This document shows, in pieces, positions 48,738 to 57,620 of a DNA stretch of 64,000 nt (the first letter of the stretch is position 1; every line of letters begins with the position of its first letter). Where the stretch lies: contig NZ_MWWV01000005.1 of the NCBI RefSeq assembly GCF_002259645.1, positions 56,908 through 120,907 of the forward strand, given 5' to 3'. The notes below the pieces were generated by a model. It was not told the DNA's origin. It did no database searches and saw nothing but the letters and a program-made list of their open reading frames with translations. The position numbers and the translations under genes were made by a program. Source of the DNA: Bifidobacterium tissieri. GTDB taxonomy: Bacteria > Actinomycetota > Actinomycetes > Actinomycetales > Bifidobacteriaceae.

Positions 48738-50198
48738 ATGGCACGACATGCAACCGGCAGCAAGCACACCACGCATCGCGAGGAAGCCACCCGTACCGAA
48801 CACGACTGCATCGGCGAACTTCAGGTTCCCGAGCGCGCCTATTGGGGTATTCACACCGAGCGTGCCATCCGCAACTTCCCGGTATCCGGCCGTCCCGACT
48901 CCGAGCATCCGCAGCTCATCCAGGCCTACGCCACGGTCAAGAAGGCGTGCGCATCCGCCAACGAGGAGCTCGGTCTGCTGACCGGCGTGAAGGCCGGCGC
49001 GATCCGTCAGGCATGCATGGAGATAGAGAACGGCCGCTTCCTCGACCAGTTCCCCATCGACGTCATGCAGGGCGGGGCCGGAACCTCGCTTAACATGAAC
49101 ATGAACGAGGTGATCGCCAATCGCGCGCTCGAGCTGTCCGGCCATCACCGCGGTGAATACTCGTACATTCATCCCAACGACGACGTCAACAAATCACAGT
49201 CCACGAACGACACGTATCCGGCGGCGAGCAAGATCGCACTGATCGACATGCTCGGGCCGCTCGCCCAATCCGCGAAGAAGCTGTCGCGCGCGTTCCATGC
49301 GCTCGCCGACCGTCATATCAACGACGTGACGATCGGTCGCACGCAACTGCAGGACGCCGTGCCCATGACGTTCGGTCAGGAGTTCCACGCGTTCGCGAGC
49401 TTCCTCAAGTCCGATGTGGCCGCAATCGAGGCGCTGATTCCGCGTCTTGCCGTGCTGAATCTTGGTGCCACGGCCATCGGCACGGGTATTTGCGCCGATC
49501 TGCGCTTCCGCGAATCCGCCACTCGTCATCTGGCTCGTGTGACGGGTCTGCCGATCACCGCCGCGCCCGATCCGGTGGCTGCAATGACCGATATGAGCGT
49601 GTATGTGTCGGTGAGTGCGGTGCTGAAGAATCTCGCCGTGCATCTGAAGAAGGCCGCCGACGACTTGCGTCTGCTCAATTCCGGTCCGCACGCTGGACTT
49701 AACGAGCTGACCGTGCCGGCACGTCAGGCCGGATCAAGCATCATGCCGGGCAAGGTGAATCCGGTGATCCCCGAATGCGTGGATCAGTGCTGCTTCGTGA
49801 TCTTCGGCATGGACACCACGGTGAACTGGGCGGCCGGTGAGGGCCAGCTGCAGCTCAACGCCTTCGATCCGGTGATCATCCATTCGCTGCTCGACGGCGT
49901 TTCGCTGCTAACCCGTGCCATGGGCACGTTCCGTCGCCGTTGCGTCGAGGGTATTACCGTGAACGTCGAGGTCGGCCGTCGTCATGCCGAATCCTCGCCG
50001 TCCATCGCCGCCTCGCTGAATGCCGACATCGGCTACGAGCATGCGGTCGATATTGCCAAGGAGGCGTCGGAATCCGGCCGAACCGTGCGTGACGTGGCTG
50101 CCGAGCGCGCCGATTTGTCCGCCGACCGTCTCGACGCCCTGCTCGATCCGATCACCCTCTCCCGCCGCCTCGGCCAAACCTGCCGCGAACAGCACTGA
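48738..50198 (+). CDS. aspA: Aspartate ammonia-lyase
   Basis: Reversible deamination of aspartate to fumarate. 486 residues, GGAGG before the ATG. EHDCIGELQVPERAYWGIHTERA is characteristic of AspA over fumarase C; QGGAGTSLNMNMNEVIANRA and the catalytic loop AGSSIMPGKVNPVIPE are intact. It is monocistronic, with a 15-bp perfect stem (50183-50197 with 50236-50250) spanning its stop as a possible terminator. Confidence 0.93.
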   Translation: MARHATGSKHTTHREEATRTEHDCIGELQVPERAYWGIHTERAIRNFPVSGRPDSEHPQLIQAYATVKKACASANEELGLLTGVKAGAIRQACMEIENGRFLDQFPIDVMQGGAGTSLNMNMNEVIANRALELSGHHRGEYSYIHPNDDVNKSQSTNDTYPAASKIALIDMLGPLAQSAKKLSRAFHALADRHINDVTIGRTQLQDAVPMTFGQEFHAFASFLKSDVAAIEALIPRLAVLNLGATAIGTGICADLRFRESATRHLARVTGLPITAAPDPVAAMTDMSVYVSVSAVLKNLAVHLKKAADDLRLLNSGPHAGLNELTVPARQAGSSIMPGKVNPVIPECVDQCCFVIFGMDTTVNWAAGEGQLQLNAFDPVIIHSLLDGVSLLTRAMGTFRRRCVEGITVNVEVGRRHAESSPSIAASLNADIGYEHAVDIAKEASESGRTVRDVAAERADLSADRLDALLDPITLSRRLGQTCREQH

Positions 50199-50549
50199 TC
50201 ACTGATCACTACCGGTTGATTACCGGTTGATGCGGCAGTGCTGTTCGCGGGACGCCGCAGGTCCATGAAACTGTGTCTTCTGGAATGCGGATTATATGCG
50301 GTTTGCTGTGATTAACTTTGATCATCGTGACGTGAAATGTAAAGCTGCATGAATTAAAAAAAGATTTCGAAAAACGCTGGTGTCTTTTGTAAATGGGTGT
50401 ATGCTGAAAGTATCCGTAAAGGCGGATGGGTGCCCTTCACAATCCTAAGAAAACAAAAATAGCAAGAAAAAGTAACAATTTCTATGTTCGTTTTCGAATT
50501 CGGACAATAGTCATAGACGATTATTGCCGATGCGGTAAAGGAGATAGCT
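50199..50549. other. Boundary of an AT-rich island
   Basis: After the aspA hairpin, composition shifts visibly to A/T from about 50280. No gene is supported before 50550. TATGCT near 50401 might be a -10 box. An overlapping frame from 50426 is Lys/Arg-rich and has no family resemblance. Confidence 0.4.
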
Positions 50550-50930
50550 ATGAGCCCCGGTTTGGCGATCACTGTCGGTGTTGCACCGTCGGCGATGGCG
50601 GACGAAACGGTCTCTTACGCGCAGGTCGAGGAGCGTAATGCTCAGGAGCGTCTGCGTGCTAACTGCTCTTATTTCCAGTACGACACCCAGTGGGGCGATC
50701 ACCGCTTCGCAATCAACTACACCTGCGATCAGGGGTTGCAGCACTGGTTCTCTATCGGTGGGCACAAATATGTAGGGGGTAGGGTAACGCCCGTTACGAC
50801 TTCCGACCATGAGTGCACCATGATAAGCGGCAACGGTGGATATCCTGTTCCCCGCAACGGCGGTAGCTGTGCGTGGGTAGATGAGGATCTTGTTCCCGCA
50901 ATCACCGATTGGGGTAACTACTTCGGTTGA
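50550..50930 (+). CDS. Small secreted four-cysteine protein, unknown family
   Basis: 126 residues with AAAGGAG 6 bases before the ATG. A short hydrophobic start, LAITVGVAPSAMADE, resembles a signal peptide core with an AMA cleavage site but lacks positive charges before it, so the N-terminus may be shortened. In-frame stops lie directly upstream, which excludes a longer form. The mature part has exactly four Cys (near 39, 60, 91 and 109), compatible with two disulfides, and many aromatic and Gly residues. I do not recognise the family. It stands 86 bases before a lipoprotein and ABC exporter cassette, so it is a plausible exported bacteriocin-like or signalling protein. That is inference. Confidence 0.72.
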   Translation: MSPGLAITVGVAPSAMADETVSYAQVEERNAQERLRANCSYFQYDTQWGDHRFAINYTCDQGLQHWFSIGGHKYVGGRVTPVTTSDHECTMISGNGGYPVPRNGGSCAWVDEDLVPAITDWGNYFG

Positions 50931-51015
50931 TCTGCATTTTGGCTGCAAGCGTTTATATGACATCATAAAGGCGCTTGCAGCTGCCTTGTGATCTTGTGAG
51001 GGGAGGGATGTGCTG

Positions 51016-51714
51016 ATGAAAGTCTTGCGTGTATTTGTATGCTTAGCGGCGATAGCATCTTTTTCTATTTCATTTGCTGGTTGCGGAAGTCCTGTTGCGG
51101 GAGCTGACAAAAGAGAGGGACATGAATCTGTTAGTGCTCCTATAGGTTCTGATGCGCAGACAGAATACATGGCATATACGGAAACGGCAGCATTAAACGA
51201 TAGCTATATGACGCAGTTGAATAACGAACTGTCTGGTGTAAATGTCGACGCTGATTTTGTGAATAGAGTGACTGAAGACCGTCAGATAACTGCAGAGGAA
51301 ATGAATGAGGCAGAGCGTAGGGCGATTAATTGTCTTTCGAAGTATGGTTTAGTTCCCAATGAGAACTTCTGGTTTGGGAAAAATACCGGATTCATTGTCG
51401 ATGAGAATGCTCTTTCCGATTCTGATACCAACAAAGTCGACGATGAATGTCTTTATAATACTGGATATGCGGCATTGAAATCTGTGTATCTTAATGCCGT
51501 ACGTAATCCTAACAATATAGATCTTGATCCCTATCGTTTCCAATGCTATAAGGATTACAAACTCATTGATCAGGATTATTCCTATGAGCAATTCAAGCAA
51601 GAGCTTGATAATGGTAAGAGCCCATTAAGCTACATTCGTTCATCTTCTACTCCTGGTTATGATGATTTCATGGAGTGCGTTACCGACCCCCTTCACCACA
51701 TGAAAAGCAAGTAA
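51016..51714 (+). CDS. AT-rich lipoprotein, paralogue of the one at 54.6 kb
   Basis: 232 residues; ATG 51016 has GGGAGGG 8 bases upstream. Signal peptide KVLRVFVCLAAIASFSISFAGC ends in an FAGC lipobox, so a lipid anchor outside the membrane is expected. The body shares long stretches with the protein at 54646, for example AVRNP, DPYRFQCYKDYKLID and CVTDPLHHM. The gene is strikingly A/T-rich compared with that paralogue and its neighbours, suggesting separate acquisition. Function unknown; an immunity or accessory lipoprotein for the adjacent exporter is possible. Confidence 0.88.
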   Translation: MKVLRVFVCLAAIASFSISFAGCGSPVAGADKREGHESVSAPIGSDAQTEYMAYTETAALNDSYMTQLNNELSGVNVDADFVNRVTEDRQITAEEMNEAERRAINCLSKYGLVPNENFWFGKNTGFIVDENALSDSDTNKVDDECLYNTGYAALKSVYLNAVRNPNNIDLDPYRFQCYKDYKLIDQDYSYEQFKQELDNGKSPLSYIRSSSTPGYDDFMECVTDPLHHMKSK

Positions 51715-51735
51715 TGACTGGTCAGGTGAGTGGTG

Positions 51736-52857
51736 ATGAGTATTCTGCATATCCGTTCACGGAGCAAGAATGGTGGAGCGAACGCCAATGACAATGACGG
51801 CGGTACAAAGCGGGGGGCTTCGTTGCTGAAGGTGAACCGGTCCGTTGTCGTCATCGGCAGTGTCGCGTCCTTGCTGCTGGGTATAGGCGTTGGGGCCATT
51901 GTTTTTGCTCCTCATGCGCCGGAGGTCATTGATTCCGGCAACGTCACGGCTATGGTCTCGATCGAGAGGCAGGATGTGACTGATGCCAGATCGGTGACGA
52001 TCGAGGCGGAAGATGTCGCATTGTCCCCCGTTGCCGCACCGCGATCGGGTATGGTGAATACCTCGTCATGCAAGCCTGGGGAGTCTTTGCATTCCGGGCA
52101 ATCCCTATTGTCGATTGAGGGCAGAGGAATACTGATGCTGTCCACGTCGGAGCCGTTATGGCGTGATCTGCATATCGGCGATCGGGGGACTGACGCCAAG
52201 TCCTTGAACGATGCGTTGGGGGCGTTGGGGGAAGAGGTCCCCTCTGACGACATCGTGTCCGATCGGACTGTTACGGCGTTTGTGAACGTCGCGGCCAAGG
52301 CGGGAATCGATCTCGGCGACGGCTACACGACGATCACCATGTCGGATGTGACATGGCTGGCCCGTGATGGAGTCGTCGTTTCCGGATGCCCGGCACCTGT
52401 AGGGCAGATCGTGGGACAGGGATCGGCGATTGCCGAACTGCCGACCACAGCCACATCGGCGCGTGTCCAGAAACTGCCAACGGACGCGGTATCCGGCACA
52501 CGTGTGATCCAGATCGACGATACGACCATTGGCGTGAGTGATGACGGTACGGTGGAAGATCTCGATGCCCTTTCTCGCACCAGAACCTTCCTTGCCTCGG
52601 AAACGCGTAGTGGCGGTACCCGGACAATGAACGCACAGTGGAAACTGAAGGATCCGGTCACCGTCGGCGTGGTTCCGGCCTCCGCAGTGGGCACCACGGG
52701 TGGTGAGCACGCTCAGGCATGTGTGGTAACCGAATCGGGTCCCACGCCCATACGCGTGGTTGGTTCCATGCTCGGCAGAACGTACGTACAAACCGCGGAC
52801 GGTGGTATCCCCGCAGGGAGGGTCAGCGTTCATCCCAATGACAAGGCATGCTCATGA
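51736..52857 (+). CDS. Membrane-anchored adaptor (HlyD/MacA-like) of an ABC exporter
   Basis: About 373 residues: a short cytoplasmic start, one membrane helix (VVVIGSVASLLLGIGVGAIV) and an extracellular region. RSGMVNTSSCKPGESLHSGQSLLSIEGR resembles a lipoyl/barrel-sandwich half, and LHIGDRGTDAKSLNDALGALG resembles a peptidoglycan-binding-like helix set, the usual mix in actinobacterial adaptors. GVVPASAVGTTGGEHAQACVV resembles the membrane-proximal domain. ATG 51736 is chosen; GTG codons at 51730 and 51733 are also in frame. Its stop overlaps the ATPase start. Confidence 0.8.
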   Translation: MSILHIRSRSKNGGANANDNDGGTKRGASLLKVNRSVVVIGSVASLLLGIGVGAIVFAPHAPEVIDSGNVTAMVSIERQDVTDARSVTIEAEDVALSPVAAPRSGMVNTSSCKPGESLHSGQSLLSIEGRGILMLSTSEPLWRDLHIGDRGTDAKSLNDALGALGEEVPSDDIVSDRTVTAFVNVAAKAGIDLGDGYTTITMSDVTWLARDGVVVSGCPAPVGQIVGQGSAIAELPTTATSARVQKLPTDAVSGTRVIQIDDTTIGVSDDGTVEDLDALSRTRTFLASETRSGGTRTMNAQWKLKDPVTVGVVPASAVGTTGGEHAQACVVTESGPTPIRVVGSMLGRTYVQTADGGIPAGRVSVHPNDKACS

Positions 52858-53471
52858 CCAGTCACGTGGAGCTGCGTGATCTGGGCCACGCCTACGATAA
52901 TGGACATTTCCTGTTCCGCCATGGCAATGCAGACCTGAAGTCCGGACGCATCACCGCGATCGTCGGGCCATCGGGCTCGGGGAAAAGTACGTTGCTGGCC
53001 ATTCTCGCCGGTTGGGTCGCTCCGACCGAGGGCGAAGTGATTCGTCATGAGATCAAAGATCTGGGTTGGGTTCCGCAGCTGCCGATCGGGGTCAGCAGGA
53101 GAACCGTTCTCGATCATGTCATGCTGCCCATGTTGATTCGGGGTTTCCCTCGTCGCCGTGCGCAGGTTCGTGCCGAGTCCATCCTTCAGGAATTCGGTCT
53201 TGCCGACATTGCGGACAAGCCCTATGGCCAACTTTCCGGCGGTGAAGCCCAACGACTCATGCTGGCACGAGCCGTGGCGACGGCACGTGACCTGATGCTG
53301 GTGGACGAGCCGACCGCGTCCCTCGACCGGGCAAGCGCGCGCACTGTTATCGCCAGCATCCGTCACCTGGCGATGCAAGGCAGTGTCGTAGCCGTCGCCA
53401 CGCACGATCTTGAACTACGTGACGTATGCGACGACGTCATCGATTTGGGACGATGGGCGGACAACATATGA
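52854..53471 (+). CDS. ABC transporter ATP-binding protein (MacB/LolD type)
   Basis: 205 residues. Walker A GPSGSGKST, Q-loop region LGWVPQLP, signature LSGGEAQRLMLARA, Walker B LMLVDEPTASLD and the switch His (AVATHDLEL) are intact. The start at 52854 overlaps the adaptor stop (ATGA) and has AAGG 7 bases upstream; ATG 52848 is too close to it. It energises the permease encoded next. Confidence 0.95.
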   Translation: MTSHVELRDLGHAYDNGHFLFRHGNADLKSGRITAIVGPSGSGKSTLLAILAGWVAPTEGEVIRHEIKDLGWVPQLPIGVSRRTVLDHVMLPMLIRGFPRRRAQVRAESILQEFGLADIADKPYGQLSGGEAQRLMLARAVATARDLMLVDEPTASLDRASARTVIASIRHLAMQGSVVAVATHDLELRDVCDDVIDLGRWADNI

Positions 53472-54577
53472 AAGGCCTGAGAAAGCACCCATCCTGGAGA
53501 TGGATACGAGCGGAAGCGGCACGGGATCTTGCCTCCGGCGTGGGAAACCCCGCGCTATGGTGCATGGTCATCCTCGTCGTGATGCTACTGTGCGGCGGTG
53601 TTGACGCATTGACGGTCCGACAAATGACGGACAGAGCATGGGCGTATCGTGAAGCCGGAGGCGATCTGCTCATGGTCAGTGTTCCCAATGGCGTGGATGT
53701 GCGTGCATGCGAGAATCTCGCCGAACTTCCCAACGTGCAAGGATCCACGGCCATGCGCTCCACCGATCTGGTCGCACCCATGGCATTACCCAGCTCGCCA
53801 TATACCGCATACGAAACCACACCCGGCGCGAAACAGGTATTCGGTATTCACGGCGACGAAGGATTCGCCATATCCGGCACGATCTCAGCCCAGCTGGGAA
53901 TACGCTCCGGAAATGCCATGACCCTGAAAAGCGGCGAACAAGCCAAGGTCACCGGAACCTTCGACTGGCCGAGCGATGGGCGACTGCCCCAATACGCCAC
54001 CACGGTCCTGCTGGCCATTCCAAAGACCGAAGTCCAAGGGGCATTCGACAGCTGCTGGGTTCGAGCGTGGCCACGTACGGACGCGGTATCCGACGCCCTG
54101 CTCGCCACCGTCATGCAATCCTCTTCACAGTCCGGTAGTACCGTGCCAGGCGTGACGACGGTCAACCCCACGCTGGGCAGCGTTCCGCCGAATGAAACGG
54201 ACTACCGACAGCGGATCACCCGATTCGCCACGATACCGGCGTTCATCCTCGCCATCGCCGTCGGCGCATCCTACGTGGCACGACGACGGCTGGAACTGGC
54301 CATGCTGCGCCATCTCGGTGCATCAGGGCCGCAAGTGGTCGTCCAGATGACGGTGGAAACCGCGGTATGGGTGTTGCCGGCAGCCATGATCTGCGCGGGA
54401 ATATTCGCCGTACTATTGGCACCAATCGCCGAAAGCGTGCAGGATGCGCTGACGGTATGGGCTGATGTGGGACTCCGCATGATCCTCGTCACCTACTGCG
54501 GCACAATGCTGGGCACAATGGCCATATCGGCGACCATTCGTGTCGACGCGTTGCCGCGTCTCGTACGAGGACGATAG
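53468..54577 (+). CDS. FtsX/MacB-like ABC permease
   Basis: 369 residues; ATG 53468 overlaps the ATPase stop (ATGA), and longer in-frame starts at 53426 or 53453 are less likely. One membrane helix near the N-terminus (LWCMVILVVMLLCGGV) is followed by a large extracellular domain and three C-terminal helices (FATIPAFILAIAVGASYV, VWVLPAAMICAGIFAVLL, MILVTYCGTMLGTMAIS). This is the four-helix MacB/FtsX topology. With the adaptor and ATPase it should form a mechanotransmitting exporter or lipoprotein-handling machine. Confidence 0.88.
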   Translation: MKGLRKHPSWRWIRAEAARDLASGVGNPALWCMVILVVMLLCGGVDALTVRQMTDRAWAYREAGGDLLMVSVPNGVDVRACENLAELPNVQGSTAMRSTDLVAPMALPSSPYTAYETTPGAKQVFGIHGDEGFAISGTISAQLGIRSGNAMTLKSGEQAKVTGTFDWPSDGRLPQYATTVLLAIPKTEVQGAFDSCWVRAWPRTDAVSDALLATVMQSSSQSGSTVPGVTTVNPTLGSVPPNETDYRQRITRFATIPAFILAIAVGASYVARRRLELAMLRHLGASGPQVVVQMTVETAVWVLPAAMICAGIFAVLLAPIAESVQDALTVWADVGLRMILVTYCGTMLGTMAISATIRVDALPRLVRGR

Positions 54578-54645
54578 CAAATGGAAACAGGGCAGCGACC
54601 AAAACGTAGCGAGTCAACTAGGAAGCCATCGGAAAGGAGCTCATG

Positions 54646-55425
54646 ATGACACGCTCAACACCATCCCCGATTCGGACCATGGCCGTGATTGCGGCCGCGC
54701 TCGCGTTCATGATGCCACTTACCGGATGTGGCGATTCCGGTGCTGGTTCGGCGTCTCCGTCGGCGTCGGAACCGTCATCGTCGTCGACCACGTCGTCGCG
54801 ATCCACCAATGTCGCGTGGTCGCACATCAATGGCACTGATGTGCAGACCGCATACGCGGCATACACGCAGAACGCCACGCTGGGCGATCATGCCAGGCAG
54901 GTGCTGGGGGAGCGGGTGGCGTCAACGCCGAATATCGACAAGACCTACGTCGATTCCGTCACTGCCGACGGAACGATCACCGCCGACGAGATGAATGATG
55001 CCGAACAGCGTGCGGTCGACTGCTTCGCCGGGCATGATATGACCGCGGGCAAGGACTACTGGTTCGGACTGGACAGTGGCCTTGTCACCGATGCGTCGAA
55101 GAACACTCCCGCCGAGGACAACGCGATCAGCACCGCATGCATGGATACCAACGGATACAACGCGTTGCGCGCCACGTATCTCGACGCCGTGCGCAACCCG
55201 GATGGCGTCGATCTGGAACCGTACCGTTTCCAGTGCTACAAGGACTACAAGCTCATCGACACGAGCGTTTCCTACGACGAATACACGAAGGATCAGGATT
55301 CCGGCAAGTCGCTGCTGAACGCCGTGGACCCGGCCACGCCGTCCTACCGCGACTATGTGGAGTGCTTCACCGATCCGTTGCATCATATGACCAGTGATCC
55401 GTCGGCGGCTCCCACAGTGCAGTAG
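54646..55425 (+). CDS. GC-rich lipoprotein, paralogue of the one at 51.0 kb
   Basis: 259 residues; ATG 54646 lies 6 bases after AAAGGAG (ATG 54643 is only 3 bases away). The signal peptide ends in LTGCGDSG, a lipobox, followed by a Ser-rich tether. It shares TYLDAVRNP, LEPYRFQCYKDYKLID and CFTDPLHHM with the protein at 51016. Cys residues in the body are conserved between the two. Base composition matches the surrounding genome. Function unknown; it closes the exporter cassette. Confidence 0.9.
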   Translation: MTRSTPSPIRTMAVIAAALAFMMPLTGCGDSGAGSASPSASEPSSSSTTSSRSTNVAWSHINGTDVQTAYAAYTQNATLGDHARQVLGERVASTPNIDKTYVDSVTADGTITADEMNDAEQRAVDCFAGHDMTAGKDYWFGLDSGLVTDASKNTPAEDNAISTACMDTNGYNALRATYLDAVRNPDGVDLEPYRFQCYKDYKLIDTSVSYDEYTKDQDSGKSLLNAVDPATPSYRDYVECFTDPLHHMTSDPSAAPTVQ

Positions 55426-55465
55426 CCACAGTGCAGTAGCCATACAGTAACCACAGTGCAGTAGC
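55413..55465. repeat. CACAGTGCAGTAGC repeats
   Basis: Exact 14-bp units at 55413-55426, 55427-55440 and 55452-55465. The first copy includes the stop codon of the lipoprotein gene. Confidence 0.85.
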
Positions 55466-55529
55466 GGGCGGCTCGGTATCGACAATACGGTGCGATAGTG
55501 CGAGTCTGACAGTGCCGCCCGCCCCGCAT

Positions 55530-56771
55530 CTACTTGCCGCGCGACAACGACGTCTTGAGCAGCAGGTTGAACACGTACCGTAGGTTGCGCCTGTCCTCAT
55601 CCGACAATCCCACATACGAGTTGATGATGTCCGGAATCGCGCGCGGTATGGTCTTCATCATGCCGGACAGATTGTCGGAACCGCTTGCGCCGAGCAGCGT
55701 GAACAGTGCATCCACCGCATGCTCGCGCTGCTCCGTGGTCAGCCCGGCCAGCCAGTCGTTGAGCTGCGTATTGAAATACTGCGAGCTCGACGACAGATGC
55801 GGCAGTCGCTCGAACTCCCAATGATCGTCGAGCTGCCACGAATACGTCATATGCTGCATGATGCCCTTTTGATCCGACACCACCACCGTGCACGGTTCGG
55901 GCGTCTCCAGAATCATGCCGACAATCGACGAATCCGGCACGATCTTCTCCACCTTCGGCATCGCGGCCGTGTATGCGGCGCTGTGCACCACGTCGGCAGG
56001 GAAACCGGGACCGTCGAGCGAATATGCGCGCGTGATGCGTTTGCGGATGCGTTCGCTGGCGTTCATGGCGGCATACACCGCCACGTTGCCGCCCTTGGAA
56101 TGGCCGGTCAACACCAGCGGATGCGTGCCGGGATAATGACTGCCGTCCGCCGGGCGAGCCATTCGTCCAAGCAGGCTTTTCAATCCGCGCGGCCATAATT
56201 CGGCGACGGCGGCCACGTATTCCGCAGCGGATTCCTGCGCCGGCACCGGATACTGGAACGACATGTTGAAGTCTTCCTTCCATCCGGCAAACGAGTCGTC
56301 CGTGCCGCGGAACGCCACTACAAGCGTGCCGTCCCGGTCCGGCAGCAGCATCGTTCCCGCGGCGAACTGCGTCTGTTCGGTCGCACTGAACCGTTCCTCA
56401 TACGCGCTCACACGGATCCCGCCGAATCGCGGGCTGTCGACAAGCACCTCGAACAACTGCTCGTCGAATTTCGGATCGCCAAGCCCGGTATGCCCCTCGC
56501 GAATATTGAATTCACTGCCGGCGCGCGTAAGCTCCGTTGCCACATCGCTGAGCGTGGGACCATCGAACGGCGCATCCCACAGCGCCTGCACCCACGCCTG
56601 CAGCCGGGGCCAGAATGAGTGTCGTCGGGCGAGCTGATCGGTGAGCCTCGGAACGGACGGTGGCATCGTCTGATACACGACCGATGCGAGCACCAGCGCA
56701 TCCACATCGCCGAACGGACGTTCGTCGAATCCACGCGTCTCATCGCGCACGTAATCAATGATGTTCCCCAT
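55530..56771 (-). CDS. Mbeg1-like (DUF2974) alpha/beta-hydrolase-type protein
   Basis: 413 residues from ATG 56771 with GGAAG upstream; a GTG at 56777 adds two residues. The nucleophile-elbow-like GHSKGGNVAVYAA (near 225) and VVAFRGTDDSFAGWKEDFNMSF match the DUF2974 family, which resembles class 3 lipases. It is cytoplasmic by sequence. The hydrolytic substrate is unknown. It is convergent with the lipoprotein gene. Confidence 0.9.
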   Translation of the reverse strand: MGNIIDYVRDETRGFDERPFGDVDALVLASVVYQTMPPSVPRLTDQLARRHSFWPRLQAWVQALWDAPFDGPTLSDVATELTRAGSEFNIREGHTGLGDPKFDEQLFEVLVDSPRFGGIRVSAYEERFSATEQTQFAAGTMLLPDRDGTLVVAFRGTDDSFAGWKEDFNMSFQYPVPAQESAAEYVAAVAELWPRGLKSLLGRMARPADGSHYPGTHPLVLTGHSKGGNVAVYAAMNASERIRKRITRAYSLDGPGFPADVVHSAAYTAAMPKVEKIVPDSSIVGMILETPEPCTVVVSDQKGIMQHMTYSWQLDDHWEFERLPHLSSSSQYFNTQLNDWLAGLTTEQREHAVDALFTLLGASGSDNLSGMMKTIPRAIPDIINSYVGLSDEDRRNLRYVFNLLLKTSLSRGK

Positions 56772-57259
56772 CGTCACTTCCGTTCACTGCGCACCTGCCC
56801 GCCGCCGGCACGTACGCCGGTTTCGCTCCGCGTATCGGCGGACGATACCGCGGATGACATCGTGGTCGTATCAGCCACGACATTTCTACTCTAACGCGAG
56901 TTGTTCAGTGCGGAATTGCACAGTCATCGCCGGGCCGTTGGATTAATTTGGCAAGTTGAATTGGCCGCAATGATCGCATGGGTCGATCGCATGGATCAAT
57001 AGAGTCGGCAAACGAATATGCCTGACTGATCATCCGTCGGAACGATGCGTGCTCAGCGTGTATTCAGACAATCATGCGTGTTCGCCAAGGTGACTGTGGC
57101 CTCATCCTGAGTTCCACCCAAGTCGATCCCATGAATGATCCGGTGTAATGAAATCACTCGACGATCATCGCCGACGAATATCTCCAATGATGACGCGATG
57201 ACGACGAGGACGACATTACGCAGCATTGCCCATCTTTGCTCATTATAGGAAGGATCATC
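56772..57259. other. Intergenic region without recognised gene
   Basis: About 490 bases. ATCGCATGG repeats twice near 56980. No gene, RNA or terminator is convincing, apart from TATAGGAAGG just before the small frame at 57260, which combines a -10-like and ribosome-site-like sequence. Confidence 0.35.
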
Positions 57260-57496
57260 ATGGCTATCATTCAGCAGTCCGCCATCATTCAGCAGCCCAA
57301 CGCCGATTTCCTGCCCACCTGGCACGGCACCATCGCCCAGCAGGGACGCGAACTGTCCCTGCGCCACATCTCCGCCTCCGTGGCCTACACGCCCAGCCCG
57401 AGTGCAAACCACGGTCCGGCAACCCGAACCAGCAGCCGCGCCCACGCCGGCGCTCGCCGTCGACTACCGCAATCTGATTCGCGGCCGCTGAGTTAG
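57260..57496 (+). CDS. Small hypothetical protein, possibly frameshifted
   Basis: 78 residues after AGGAAGG. The first 50 residues (AIIQQSAIIQQPNADFLPTW onward) look coding, but the end in this frame is Arg/Ser-rich and unlike a protein terminus. Another frame reads QPEPAAAPTPALAVDYRNLI then RGR and a stop, a more natural C-terminus. A one-base frameshift or small deletion around 57410-57440 would join them. No family recognised. Confidence 0.45.
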   Translation: MAIIQQSAIIQQPNADFLPTWHGTIAQQGRELSLRHISASVAYTPSPSANHGPATRTSSRAHAGARRRLPQSDSRPLS

Positions 57497-57620
57497 TCCG
57501 CGATCTTCGTCTCGGGTGTTGTTTTCGACTTTCGTCTTCCATTGCACAGACCGACGATGGGTGTGGGATATCCCGAGTGATATTCCACACCCATCGTCAT
57601 GCTGTGTACGGGGTGTTGCG

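Noticed and set aside
50550..50930. Lactococcin 972-family bacteriocin
   Set aside because: Size and secretion would fit, but the family's conserved aromatic/Gly C-terminal pattern is not evident, and the large associated membrane protein is missing.
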